This document shows positions 55,234 to 64,000 of a DNA stretch of 64,000 bases, piece after piece. The position numbers and the translations under genes are program-made. The DNA comes from G963677445 sp963678275. GTDB lineage: Bacteria > Bacteroidota > Ignavibacteria > Ignavibacteriales > Melioribacteraceae. Numbering within the stretch: the stretch's first letter is position 1; each line of letters begins with the position of its first letter. The notes beneath the pieces are model-generated. The model did no database searches, was not told where the DNA came from, and saw nothing but the letters and a program-made list of their open reading frames with translations. Where the stretch lies: NCBI GenBank assembly GCA_963678275.1, contig OY782765.1, positions 2,914,001-2,978,000 of the forward strand. The letters run 5' to 3'.

Positions 55234-55266
55234 GCCGGAGAAAGCCCTATCCTCCGACACAACAAT

Positions 55267-57096
55267 CTACTCCGAAACCTTCCTCCCGAATAAATATAAG
55301 GCGCCCGCCAGTCCCGCGAAGATAATCGCGTTCGCTATCCAGGGATTCAGACCGAAAGCTGTCATCAGGTCGCCGAACAAAATTGAGAAGGCGGCCACAA
55401 GAAGCGCGTAGGGAAGCTGCGTCCTCACATGATCGATATGATTGCATTTGGAGGACATCGAACTCAGAATTGTGGTATCCGCGATCGGGGAGCAGTGATC
55501 GCCGAATACCGAGCCTGCCAGCACCGAACTAACTACTCCGTATAAAATAGTCATTTCCGAAGTAAGATTCCCTGTAAGGGGAATTACAATAGGCATAACT
55601 ATGGCCATGGTTCCCCAGCTTGTGCCGGTGGCAAAACTTATAAATCCGCAGATAATAAATACCAGCACAGGCAAATAAACCGGGTCAACCGTATCGCTTA
55701 TGGCGGATATAATAAAATCGGCCGTTTTGATATCATTTGTCACCTTGCTTATTCCCCAGGCAAAAGTAAGGATGATGCACGCGAAAAGCATCGACTGCAG
55801 CCCTTTGCGCCAGGAATTCAGCGCCCCTTCCAGAGTGTCCCTCTTTTGCGCCACCGTCATCGTAATAGCGACAACACAGGCGGCAAAACTTGCCCATAGA
55901 AGTGATGAATAAGAATCGGACCGGCTGATAATTTCTCTCAGGCCGTATTCGGTCAGCCCTTCCGCTTCGAGCGCGCTTATTCCGGTATAAAAAAGTCCAG
56001 CTATTGTGCCGAAAAGAATTATCATCACCGGCAGGGCTCCGTTATACCATTTGGCATTCTCAAAATTCAGTATTGAATAATCGGTAAGTTTATCATCATT
56101 TTTATCCGATTCAGGATCGGTCAGTTCACCCTTGTGATACGCTCTTCTTTCCGCTTTCAGCATAGGGCCGAATTCTCTTCCGGTAAAGGCAGTGAGAAAA
56201 ACAAAAAAGAGGGAGGCGAGAGGATAAAAACGGTAGGGAATCGAACTGATAAAAACATTATAGGCGTTGGCATCGGAGTTGATAGATAACAGCCCGTCGG
56301 CGATAAGTCCGAGTTCATATCCAATCCAGGTGCTGATTATCATAAGACTCGCTACCGGCGCCGATGTGGAATCTACAATATATGCCAGCTTTTCGCGCGA
56401 TACCTTCAGCTTGTCTGTTATCGGGCGCATCATATTGCCGATAATAAGAGTATTGGCATAATCGTCAAAAAAGACTGCCATTCCCATCAGCCAGGTGGAG
56501 AGCATGGCCGATTTCCTCGTTTTCGCAAATTTCACGAGAAGACCCGCGAGTCCCGCCGTCCCCCCGTTGGCCGATATCACCCCAACCACACCACCTATCA
56601 GCAGAGTGAAGAGTATTATAAACATGTGATCTTTATCCGCGACCGAATCAAGAATAAAAAGATCGGCGAAACGGAGAAAAGCGGTTACCGGGTTATAATT
56701 ATAAATAAAAAGCGCCCCGATATATATTCCGGCGGCAAGTGAAACCAGCACCTGCCTTATGATAATCGCCAGTGTTATCGCCAGCAGAGGGGGCACCAGA
56801 CTGAGCCAGCCGGGCAATACCCGTATTGTTCCTGCAGATTCTCCTGCGGCAAAAATTTCATAATTGCCGCTTTCAGGGATGCTCAGTTCTCCTTTTTGCA
56901 GGCTGAACCGGTATTCTGTTTCACCATCCTGACTGCGGAAGATGACAGTATCAGATTTAATTTCACCGGGACTAAAATTAATCCCTGAAAGCGCTATGGC
57001 GGGAAATCCATTCTCTCCGGCGAATAAAGTAAATGGAGTAAGTATCAACAAAAGAATAATCAGTTTTTTCAAAGCGGGAACTTCGGCTTTATTCAA
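55267..57096 (-). CDS. Na+/H+ antiporter NhaC-family protein with an exported N-terminal extension
   Basis: This 609-residue inner-membrane protein has about 12 membrane segments and the NhaC-type core (FVKFAKTRKSAMLSTWLMG-like loop, DDYANTLIIGNMMRPITDKLKVSREKLAY begins near residue 217, SSVLAGSVFGDHCSPIADTTILSS near 535). It exchanges sodium, or possibly an organic ion, for protons. An N-terminal signal-like segment (LKKLIILLLILTPFTLFAG) and about 75 residues of beta-rich sequence precede the transporter and would lie outside the membrane; this is unusual for the family. The gene stands alone on the minus strand. Confidence 0.87.
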   Translation of the reverse strand: MNKAEVPALKKLIILLLILTPFTLFAGENGFPAIALSGINFSPGEIKSDTVIFRSQDGETEYRFSLQKGELSIPESGNYEIFAAGESAGTIRVLPGWLSLVPPLLAITLAIIIRQVLVSLAAGIYIGALFIYNYNPVTAFLRFADLFILDSVADKDHMFIILFTLLIGGVVGVISANGGTAGLAGLLVKFAKTRKSAMLSTWLMGMAVFFDDYANTLIIGNMMRPITDKLKVSREKLAYIVDSTSAPVASLMIISTWIGYELGLIADGLLSINSDANAYNVFISSIPYRFYPLASLFFVFLTAFTGREFGPMLKAERRAYHKGELTDPESDKNDDKLTDYSILNFENAKWYNGALPVMIILFGTIAGLFYTGISALEAEGLTEYGLREIISRSDSYSSLLWASFAACVVAITMTVAQKRDTLEGALNSWRKGLQSMLFACIILTFAWGISKVTNDIKTADFIISAISDTVDPVYLPVLVFIICGFISFATGTSWGTMAIVMPIVIPLTGNLTSEMTILYGVVSSVLAGSVFGDHCSPIADTTILSSMSSKCNHIDHVRTQLPYALLVAAFSILFGDLMTAFGLNPWIANAIIFAGLAGALYLFGRKVSE

Positions 57097-57164
57097 TAAT
57101 AAATAGCAAAAATAAAATTTTTCCCCTATTTTTGAAAAAATTATTGAAATATTATTGAGATGTT

Positions 57165-57629
57165 ATGAATTTGATTCTGGTCAGACACGGGCAGGCGGTC
57201 CGTTCACTTAATGATGAAGAAAGACGACTTACCCATTGGGGCGCCAAAAGCAGTTATATGAACTTTTTATACTTTCAGGAATTTCTTCCCAAAATCGATA
57301 TCGTTTTTTCATCTCCCCTCACAAGAGCGGCAGAAACAGCCGAGATACTTCACTCCCTTTATCATGTTGAAAATGATTTGATTAAATCGGATAGCCTGAG
57401 TCCCGGGTGCAGGACGGAATATGTATTAAATTTAATTGAAGGTTATGAAGATAAGAATGTGGCGGTTGTGGGACATCTTCCCGATGTGGCAAACATATTA
57501 AGCGATCTTTGTTCCGGCTCCGGTATGTCTGCCGATTTTTCACCCGGCACAGTTGCATGGCTTGGCTTTGGCGGGAAAATCAGGGAAGGTGGAGGAACTC
57601 TCAGAATGCTGCTGCCCCCGAAAAATTAA
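57165..57629 (+). CDS. sixA: Histidine phosphatase family protein, SixA-like
   Basis: This 154-residue protein has the phospho-histidine phosphatase opening NLILVRHGQAV (the RHG motif with catalytic His8), SSPLTRAAETAEIL with a second Arg, and VAVVGHLPDVANIL with the second catalytic His. It is the SixA size class, which dephosphorylates histidine in phosphorelay proteins, though other small substrates are possible. It stops two bases before the SRP RNA, which is encoded on the opposite strand. Confidence 0.88.
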   Translation: MNLILVRHGQAVRSLNDEERRLTHWGAKSSYMNFLYFQEFLPKIDIVFSSPLTRAAETAEILHSLYHVENDLIKSDSLSPGCRTEYVLNLIEGYEDKNVAVVGHLPDVANILSDLCSGSGMSADFSPGTVAWLGFGGKIREGGGTLRMLLPPKN

Positions 57630-57630
57630 A

Positions 57631-57724
<94 letters not shown>

Positions 57725-58097
57725 AAACTTTTTTTCAGGACATCAAATATAAGAAATTCCCGACAATTGACAATGGGTTTATCTAACCACCACAAAATTC
57801 CCTTCCAATTTCAATAACTTATAAGCTGATAATGCTGTAATAAAAAATTTGTAATTACCTCCTTTGAAATATTCTGAATTCCTGACTGCTAAAAAACGAT
57901 CCTGCCTCAGAGACAATGGTACTCTTTCCCCCTTCCTGATTTTTTCAAAGAACTGAGGCCAACCTTACAATCCCAAAGTCCCCTGCGTCCTACGAGTCCC
58001 ATGAAAAAAACACCCCTGGTAAAAATCAATTCTCTTTGATGGATGAACAGCTCTGTTACAAAGCAGCCCCAATTTGGAAAACGCCAAATTTTAAATT
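57725..58097. other. Intergenic DNA upstream of the SRP RNA gene
   Basis: The SRP RNA promoter should lie here, just right of 57724. No protein-coding gene was recognised. Confidence 0.5.
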
Positions 58098-58343
58098 TCA
58101 GAACTCCTGATCCCGTATACAAAAAACAATTACTTACAGTGATTCATTCGCAAAATAAAATGGCGGGAAAGAAGTCTGGAAGAAAGTCCCGCCAGGGAGG
58201 ACAGAGACAACTTTTCATCCTCTAAAATGGTACATCTTTTTTTCCTCGATGAAACAGAAAGACTATTTATATTAAGAGCTTGCGATGTGATAATTCGCGA
58301 TAAACTTCCGCGATTTCATTTTGCGAAAGGCAAGGAGTTCTGA
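58098..58343. mobile_element. MITE-like element, copy 2, with 11-bp terminal inverted repeats
   Basis: It begins TCAGAACTCCT and ends AGGAGTTCTGA, as does the copy at 49024-49367. It is about 98 bases shorter, because the stretch between two GTCCCG...CAGGGA hairpins is missing; the fused hairpin suggests recombination between them. No transposase is encoded. Confidence 0.78.
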
Positions 58344-58629
58344 GAGTGGTTAGTGGAGAGTTTCTCAATTGATAATTAAAAGATAACCAGATATCATCTT
58401 ACCCTGTTGGTCTGTTCATCTTTTAAATCACTTAATCCTTTACTTCCTTCTTTTCCGCGTCCATCCGTAAATTCCACAGGAAATATTGTCCCGTTAAATA
58501 AGGTTAATAAGGTTTGATTTTGTTGGATGGTTACCTCTGCTACTAAGGTTAAAAATAAAGAATAAGTTTTTTTTCACCTTTATTTGCCCTCTGCCATGCA
58601 AAAGGTTTCGAAGAAAATTCATAGTGAAT

Positions 58630-58800
58630 AATATGGTGTACCTGACGGCACACCTGGTTTTTTTCTTATATTTTTTCTACCAATATTTTGCCCCTGGCTG
58701 GGCAATTTTATAGAAGAATTTCTTTTTGTCCCGTTAGGGACAGCATATTGGTAAAAAGAATAAAGCTGGAAATGCGGTGTGCCGTCAGGTACACCATATT
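58630..58800. repeat. 171-base element with perfect 25-bp terminal inverted repeats
   Basis: The arms at 58630-58654 and 58776-58800 are exact reverse complements (starting AATATGGTGTACC). Inner arms CCAATAT/ATATTGG and two small hairpins (GCCC...GGGC and GTCCC...GGGAC) follow. It has no gene and looks like a short mobile or REP-type element. Confidence 0.75.
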
Positions 58801-59064
58801 TCAACTGGTATATAACTGTTTATGAATGAATACTTATGTCCATTTACTAAAGCACAGTCCTTTCATTACCCACTGGCTTTCATAAAGAACCTAAATTTCC
58901 CCCAGGCAGAGCTTGAGGAAAACACCTTAAAGGGAAAAAGTTCCCTGGCAAAACAGGAGGCGATTTATTCAATAAGAAGTTAAACTCTACGAAAATTAGT
59001 AAGAAATTTATCAACAAGTAGAAAGTTTAATGCCAGGTAAAAGTTTCGTAATTACTCGAGGTGT

Positions 59065-59189
59065 GTCCTCCCCCGACCTCCGGCAAAAGACGACCGGAGG
59101 CCACCCCCTCCGAAGGGGGACATTACGTATTTTATCCCCCGCCGGAGGGGGTGGATTCAAAGTGTTTTTCTTTGAAGACGGGGGAGGAC
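59065..59189. repeat. Nested inverted-repeat element
   Basis: GTCCTCCCCCG and CGGGGGAGGAC form the outer arms, CCACCCCCTCCG and CGGAGGGGGTGG the inner arms, with a further CCTCCGG/CCGGAGG hairpin. It resembles the palindromic repeats near 49.4 and 53 kb. No gene overlaps it. Confidence 0.6.
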
Positions 59190-59721
59190 TATCCCTGAGC
59201 TAACCGATAGCTTTTCTTTTTCTGACTCCATCAGCTTATGGATTTAGAATCGCGGCCTGAATATCGACAACATGTTATTGGCGGACTTTTTGACAATTTT
59301 TGCTCCCTGGATTATCCTCAACATGTTGGCATTAGTGTGATAATAAGAACCTAAATATTCTTGTTTCCCGGAAGGTAAAAAAATAGAAAATTTTTCTTAA
59401 ACTTTTTTGTGGCTAATCTTCATTCTCAATAAAAGAAATCTGAGGTAAAAAGTCTTTTCAATTCTTAATTCTTAATTATTAATTATTAATTATTATTTGC
59501 CTTTCTGCCCTTAAGTTCTGAACAGGCTTCCATACAGAAGATAAAAAACACTAATTCAATTTATACCGCAGAACAAAAACTCTTTAGTAGTAATTTGCCG
59601 GTATATTACATTTCATTACAATTAATGACAAAATATGATGTTTGTCCCTAAAATTTTGAATTGAAATTCACTTAACAATTCCTTAAAATTTGCAGGTTAA
59701 TTCAAAAAATATGCCCGGACA
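59190..59721. other. Intergenic DNA before the efflux operon, no gene seen
   Basis: AT-rich sequence with ATTAATTATTAATTATT words near 59480-59500 (like those near 41240). It should hold the promoter of the adaptor-permease-TolC operon. No other element could be assigned. Confidence 0.5.
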
Positions 59722-61020
59722 ATGGAAAAACAGAAATTTTCACTTCAAAACTACCCCCAGCTACTTAAAAACAAATATTTAATCGCAGGCGCCTCAATAA
59801 TTATACTTATTCTGCTGATAACCCTCTTCGGCGGCGTTTCTTCCGATATGAGCATGGTTCCTGTTTACAAGGCAAAAAAAGGGGACTTCCTTATCTCCCT
59901 CACCGAAAGCGGAGAGATAAGGGCTAAGAAATCACAGACTATCTCGGCTCCGCGTATCAGGGGAACACTTAAGATTGTATACCTGATCCCTGAAGGAACC
60001 TACGTTAAGGAAGGTGAAGTCGTGGTAAAATTTGATCCGACCGACGCGACTACCTCACTTAAGGAAGCTGAGTCGAAACTTGAGCTTGCCCTTTCGGAAA
60101 AGGAAAAACTTCTGGCTAATCAGAAATCGGCAATCGCGCAGATGGAGTCACAGCTCAAAAGCGCTGAATTAAGTTATGAGCTGAGCAAACTGAATCTCGA
60201 GCAGATGAAGTTTGAAGCGGAAGCAAAACAGGAGGAGGCAAAACTTCAGCATCAGAAAAATGAGCTGAGTTATCTTCAGACCAAACAGGAATATGAATCG
60301 AAAAAAATTATCCAGAAAGCTGAACTGAATGAAAAAGAGATCGACATAGCACAGAAACAGAGTGAAGTCGACAAAGCCCAGAGAGACCTCGACGCTATGA
60401 CTCTTATCGCTCCTTCGGAAGGCCTGGTGGTTTACAGCCCCAACTGGAGCAATAACGGCCGAAAATTTACAGTCGGTGATACTCCCTGGCGGGGAGCGGT
60501 AATCGTTAACCTGCCCGATCTTTCCGCTATGGAGAGTGTAACGAGTGTCAATGAAGTAGATGTGAGCAAAGTTCAGAAGGAGCTTGAAGTGGATGTCACT
60601 CTCGACGCTTTTCAGGATAGTGTTTTCAAAGGTGTGGTCTCAGATGTGGCTTCTCTCGGTAAAAGTAAGGAGAGAGATTCGCAGATAAAGGTATTCGAAA
60701 TAGTTGTGGCGATTAAGGATACATCCGATATTCTTCGCCCCGGAATGACCACCAGAAATAAAATTATTATGAATGAAATACCGAATGTTCTTACTATCCC
60801 GCTTGACGCTGTTTTTGAGGGTGAGGATGGTAAAATAGTATATGTTAAAGATGGTTCCGGTTTCCGTGAAGAGGTTGTCGAGCTGGGTGAAAAAAGTGAA
60901 GATTTCATTGTGGTTACCAAAGGACTTCACGAAGGAGATGAAGTTGCTCTGATAGACCCTTATGATGAAGAGGCAAAAAAAGAGATCAGTGAAGAAAACC
61001 CGGAACTGCCAAATACATGA
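59722..61020 (+). CDS. Efflux periplasmic adaptor (HlyD/MacA family)
   Basis: This 432-residue protein joins an inner-membrane transporter to an outer-membrane channel. It has an N-terminal membrane anchor (residues ~20-40), a biotinyl-lipoyl-like half (GTLKIVYLIPEGTYVKEGEVVVKF is the start of it), a long coiled coil (~115-230, rich in E, K and Q), the second lipoyl half (LIAPSEGLVVY) and beta-barrel domains (LRPGMTTRNKI). The stop overlaps the permease start by four bases (ATGA). With the next two genes it forms a MacAB-TolC-like exporter. Confidence 0.92.
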   Translation: MEKQKFSLQNYPQLLKNKYLIAGASIIILILLITLFGGVSSDMSMVPVYKAKKGDFLISLTESGEIRAKKSQTISAPRIRGTLKIVYLIPEGTYVKEGEVVVKFDPTDATTSLKEAESKLELALSEKEKLLANQKSAIAQMESQLKSAELSYELSKLNLEQMKFEAEAKQEEAKLQHQKNELSYLQTKQEYESKKIIQKAELNEKEIDIAQKQSEVDKAQRDLDAMTLIAPSEGLVVYSPNWSNNGRKFTVGDTPWRGAVIVNLPDLSAMESVTSVNEVDVSKVQKELEVDVTLDAFQDSVFKGVVSDVASLGKSKERDSQIKVFEIVVAIKDTSDILRPGMTTRNKIIMNEIPNVLTIPLDAVFEGEDGKIVYVKDGSGFREEVVELGEKSEDFIVVTKGLHEGDEVALIDPYDEEAKKEISEENPELPNT

Positions 61021-62309
61021 GAGAAATAGAGAATTTTTATACTGGTGTGGCTGCCCTCCGGTCGAATAAACTCAGGACAGCCCTTACTATGCTTGGCATT
61101 ATTTTCGGCGTTGGAGCGGTTATCGCCATGCTTTCCATCGGGGAAGGGGCGCGTCAGGAAACACTGGACCAGATTGAACTGCTTGGCACCAATAATATAA
61201 TCATAAACACAAAAAAACTGCCGGCTGGCGATAATGTCAAAGGTTCCAATTTTTCAAAAGGACTCACCATTGCGGATGCCGAAGCCCTCGTAAAGATAAA
61301 CCCTCTTATTGAATCCGCCGCCTATCACCGTTCTTATAAAGCCAAAGTGATGTATAAGTCGGAATTTATTGAAACAAAAATGATCGGCTCAACTCCCGAT
61401 TACCCCGATATTTATAACCTCAGAATATCATCGGGAAGATTTTTCGGATGGCGGCATATTGATAATTTCGCCAACGTATGTGTGATTGGCGCCGGAGTGG
61501 AAAATGAATTTTTCCGGTTTAGGAATCCGATTGGTGAAAAAATCAAATTGAATGGTCTCTGGTTTACAATTATTGGTGTTGTGGGTGAAAAATCGGTAAC
61601 TTCTGCCGGTGTGGAAAAGCTGGGCATCCGTAATTTTAATATGGATATTTATGTTCCCTTCACCACACTGGTTTACAAAGTTGAGAATGTGCCCGAAGAT
61701 GGTAAAGGAAATGTTTATTACTGGTGGGACGCCGACCGTTACGCTAATGTGATAGACCGATCTTCTGTCGACCAGATTTCGGCAAAGGTAATAAAGGGAG
61801 GATCGGTGGTGACCGCGTCCGATCTGGTAAAAAAGATATTGAAGCGACGCCATTATGAGGTGGCCGATTATGAAGTGGTTATACCTGAAGAGCTGCTTCG
61901 GCAAAAGCAGAAAACCCAGCGCATCTTTAATGTTGTAATGGGCGCTATTGCCGGAATCTCTCTGCTTGTGGGGGGGATTGGCATTATGAATATTATGCTC
62001 GCGAATATCCTTGAACGCACAAGAGAGATAGGCATCAGGCGGGCCATGGGCGCTACACGAAAAAATATTCTTAACCAGTTCCTTTATGAAGCAATCTTTA
62101 TCAGTATCGTAGGAGGTATACTTGGCATCATTACAGGCTATATACTTACCTCTCTGATTACAACCTATGCCGAGTGGCGAACGGTTATTACTCCAATATC
62201 AATAGTACTTGCTTTTGTTGTTTCTCTGATTGTGGGTGTTGTATTTGGCATCTATCCCGCGAAAAAAGCGGCCGAAAAAGATCCTATTGAATCATTACGG
62301 TATGAATAA
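61017..62309 (+). CDS. MacB-like ABC transporter permease (FtsX domain), without ATPase domain
   Basis: This 430-residue membrane protein has four membrane segments in the MacB/LolC layout: one near residues 20-42, a large periplasmic domain (~50-300) and three C-terminal helices with GGIGIMNIMLANILERTREIGIRRAMGA, a segment conserved in FtsX permeases (the run starts near residue 318). MacB proteins usually carry an N-terminal ATPase domain; here there is none, and no separate ATPase gene lies in the window. The ATP-binding partner must therefore be encoded elsewhere, or the operon is incomplete. It is coupled to the adaptor gene. Confidence 0.9.
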   Translation: MREIENFYTGVAALRSNKLRTALTMLGIIFGVGAVIAMLSIGEGARQETLDQIELLGTNNIIINTKKLPAGDNVKGSNFSKGLTIADAEALVKINPLIESAAYHRSYKAKVMYKSEFIETKMIGSTPDYPDIYNLRISSGRFFGWRHIDNFANVCVIGAGVENEFFRFRNPIGEKIKLNGLWFTIIGVVGEKSVTSAGVEKLGIRNFNMDIYVPFTTLVYKVENVPEDGKGNVYYWWDADRYANVIDRSSVDQISAKVIKGGSVVTASDLVKKILKRRHYEVADYEVVIPEELLRQKQKTQRIFNVVMGAIAGISLLVGGIGIMNIMLANILERTREIGIRRAMGATRKNILNQFLYEAIFISIVGGILGIITGYILTSLITTYAEWRTVITPISIVLAFVVSLIVGVVFGIYPAKKAAEKDPIESLRYE

Positions 62310-62323
62310 CAGTGGAAAAAATC

Positions 62324-63748
62324 ATGTTTAATAAAGTTTTATTTCTTTTAATTTTTGCCGCCGGCGCGGTCTTTGGTCAGAAAGTGCTTACCCTGGAAGA
62401 TGCTCTTGATATCGCGCTTACTGAAAGTTACCAGATGAAATCGGCTAAATTTAATCTGTTAAGCTCAATGAAAAATCTGGAAGCGACCAAACTCGGCAAC
62501 AGATCATCGGTGAGTATGGAATTTGATCTGCCTAATTACAGCAGAACTCTTTCGGGACAGTTTAATACCACAACCGGTAGTGAGGAATTTTTCGAAGTGG
62601 GGAACACCACCTGGGAAAGCAGGTTGTTTATCACACAGCCGATTGTATTTTCAAATGGCACTTTATCACTCGTCGGCTCCCTTTTCGGAAGAGATCAGTA
62701 CAGCGGATTCTCAGGGGACAGCAAGGATTATTATTCCAACCTGAGCGTCAGGCTTTATCAGCCGTTTTTTATTTTTAACAGCCAGTCGGCCTCTCTTGAA
62801 AGGGCCGAAATTAACCTTCGCAAGACCGAACGCAACTATTCACAGGCTGAAAGAGACCTTGTTTATAACGTTACCAATTCATTTTATAATCTCTATAAAG
62901 CGCGTAAAAATATGGAGATTACCAATGAAACTGTTGAGCAGACAAACAATTCCTACCAGACCGCTGCCAATAAATTAAAAGCGGGTCTTATAGCCGAGGT
63001 AGAAGCTCTTCAGCTTGAAGTTGACCTGGCTACAAGTAAAAATGACCTTCTCGATGCCGAAAGACGATATGAAGAACATCTCAATTCCTTCAAATTATTG
63101 ATTGGAGTCGAACAGGAAGATAAAATTAGTATAATTCCAAGCCTTGAATATGATCCGGTTGATGTGAATTTCGAAGAAGCGCTGGAAAGCGCCCTGAAAA
63201 ACCGCCCCGATCTGCTGAACGCCACCGAGGATTTGAAACTGGGACTCCTGCAGATTGATGAAGTTGACTCCAGAACAACCATCAAAGCGGAACTTACCGC
63301 TAATTACGGCATAAACAAAAATGATCCCGACTTTGATAATGTATTCCGCGATTTCCTCGATACACGCAGCGTGGTAATGAAACTTTCTGTGCCGGTATGG
63401 GACTGGGGTAAGAACAGCCGCGAGGTGGAAGCCGCCGAAGCCGAACAGAAGCTGAAATCGGCCACACTTGAAAACCTGAAAAAATCAATCCGCAATGAAA
63501 TACTTGCCGCGGTCAACCAGGTAAAATCATCCACCGCCCGGGTTGAAGCTCTCGCTAAAACCGTTGAAGTGGCCCGCAAAACATGGGAGATAAGCGTTGA
63601 AAGGTTTAATGTAGGTAAAATTACCAGTTTTGATCTGTCGCAGGTCCAGCTCAGGCTCACTAACGCCCAGCTTGCCAGCCTTTCGGCCCTTATTGATTAC
63701 AAAATTGCCATCGCCGACCTGGAAAGAAAAACGTTTTTGAAATATTAA
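62324..63748 (+). CDS. TolC-family outer-membrane efflux protein
   Basis: This 474-residue protein has a signal peptide (MFNKVLFLLIFAAGAVFGQ) and two repeats of the outer-membrane efflux family, with long coiled-coil helices (NLRKTERNYSQAERDLVYNVTNSF and, in the second half, AEQKLKSATLENLKKSIRNEIL are part of them). Three such subunits form an outer-membrane and periplasmic tunnel. I start at the ATG 62324 (GGA lies seven to ten bases before); the GTG at 62312 lacks a ribosome site. It follows the permease gene by 14 bases and ends the operon. Confidence 0.92.
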   Translation: MFNKVLFLLIFAAGAVFGQKVLTLEDALDIALTESYQMKSAKFNLLSSMKNLEATKLGNRSSVSMEFDLPNYSRTLSGQFNTTTGSEEFFEVGNTTWESRLFITQPIVFSNGTLSLVGSLFGRDQYSGFSGDSKDYYSNLSVRLYQPFFIFNSQSASLERAEINLRKTERNYSQAERDLVYNVTNSFYNLYKARKNMEITNETVEQTNNSYQTAANKLKAGLIAEVEALQLEVDLATSKNDLLDAERRYEEHLNSFKLLIGVEQEDKISIIPSLEYDPVDVNFEEALESALKNRPDLLNATEDLKLGLLQIDEVDSRTTIKAELTANYGINKNDPDFDNVFRDFLDTRSVVMKLSVPVWDWGKNSREVEAAEAEQKLKSATLENLKKSIRNEILAAVNQVKSSTARVEALAKTVEVARKTWEISVERFNVGKITSFDLSQVQLRLTNAQLASLSALIDYKIAIADLERKTFLKY

Positions 63749-64000
63749 TCATAAACCGGCTTAGCCGGATAAAAAATAAAATCCCAATGAATGAATCGTA
63801 CTCGTTCTCGTAATAATACTTCGTACTCGTCTTTACCAGAACATCCAGATTATTCGAGAACAAGGACGATTACGGGGTACCTGTTCTTTGAGTACGAAAA
63901 AATTTTGCCATTTTGCGTATAATTTAACTCCTTACGGAGCAATCCCCTGCTACTAATATTAAAAAAATGAAGAATTAGGTTTCTTTGAGTTTTTAACCTT
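63749..64000. repeat. Repeat-rich DNA at the window end
   Basis: CATAAACCGG-n4-CCGGAT near 63750 also occurs near 26365. Further on, AATTTTGCCATTTTGCGTA and CTCCTTACGGAG (63900-63943) match the element repeated in the array at 39-40 kb. No gene or RNA was recognised. Confidence 0.7.

Noticed and set aside
58043..58225. Open frame inside MITE copy 2, similar to one at 49204-49413 on the other strand
   Set aside because: The shared residues reflect the shared repeat DNA. Base differences change amino acids freely, lengths and ends differ, and neither frame has a ribosome site.

Overview
The window looks like chromosomal DNA of a Bacteroidota/Ignavibacteriota-group bacterium (Ignavibacteria-like, roughly 40% GC). 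Three predicted secreted proteins end in the type IX secretion sorting domain typical of that group (NYPNPFNP, then a VYDVLGxEV-type core). A SusC-like TonB receptor is present, and intergenic DNA is full of small palindromes. No species assignment is possible from sequence reading alone.

Layout. 1-3.1 kb: a truncated TonB-dependent receptor and a T9SS cargo protein. 3.5-19.1 kb: one long minus-strand run, read from the right as glycosyltransferase, lhgO, polyprenyl glycosylphosphotransferase, polyprenol-P glycosyltransferase, an unusual GT2/inactive-phosphotransferase fusion, accA, thioesterase, flippase, dut, dnaE, FabI-like reductase, acyl-CoA dehydrogenase and trxA, closed by a terminator. 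19.2-30.1 kb: a surface-polysaccharide locus (rfbB, SLBB export protein, rfbF, several SDR enzymes, rfbC, glycosyltransferases, a WbpB/WbpD-like pair), closed by a strong terminator. Together these two blocks supply activated sugars, build a lipid-linked glycan, flip it and export it. 30.5-38.8 kb: POT transporter, two tandem paralogous T9SS proteins, tmk, a self-inhibited Fic protein and a LysE-type exporter. 38.8-41.3 kb: gene-free DNA made of long tandem repeats that are themselves arrays of mini-hairpins. 41.3-48.8 kb: glycosyltransferase, secreted phosphatase, a Txe/DinJ toxin-antitoxin pair with a coupled SRPBCC gene, three unknown envelope proteins and an M50 protease. 49.7-51.2 kb: three Hsp20 genes behind a sigma-54-like promoter. 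51.4-57.6 kb: a secreted HExxH protein, an IS110 element, an NhaC antiporter and sixA. 57.6-59.7 kb: SRP RNA, then repeat-rich DNA. 59.7-63.7 kb: adaptor, ABC permease and TolC, without an ATPase gene.

The most notable result is the IS110 element. It has broken a ~300-bp repeat whose intact sister copy lies just to its left, so both ends can be read to within three bases (53440-55167, shared core CTT in the element's orientation). The non-coding leader of its recombinase folds into two loops with apical hairpins. The strands of the first loop match the left and right halves of the actual target. The strands of the second match the two ends of the element itself. This is the expected design of an IS110 bridge RNA, recovered here from one locus. 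Other points of interest are a pair of MITE-like elements with perfect 11-bp terminal inverted repeats, the hairpin arrays, and the glycosyltransferase fused to a phosphotransferase that has lost its catalytic segment.
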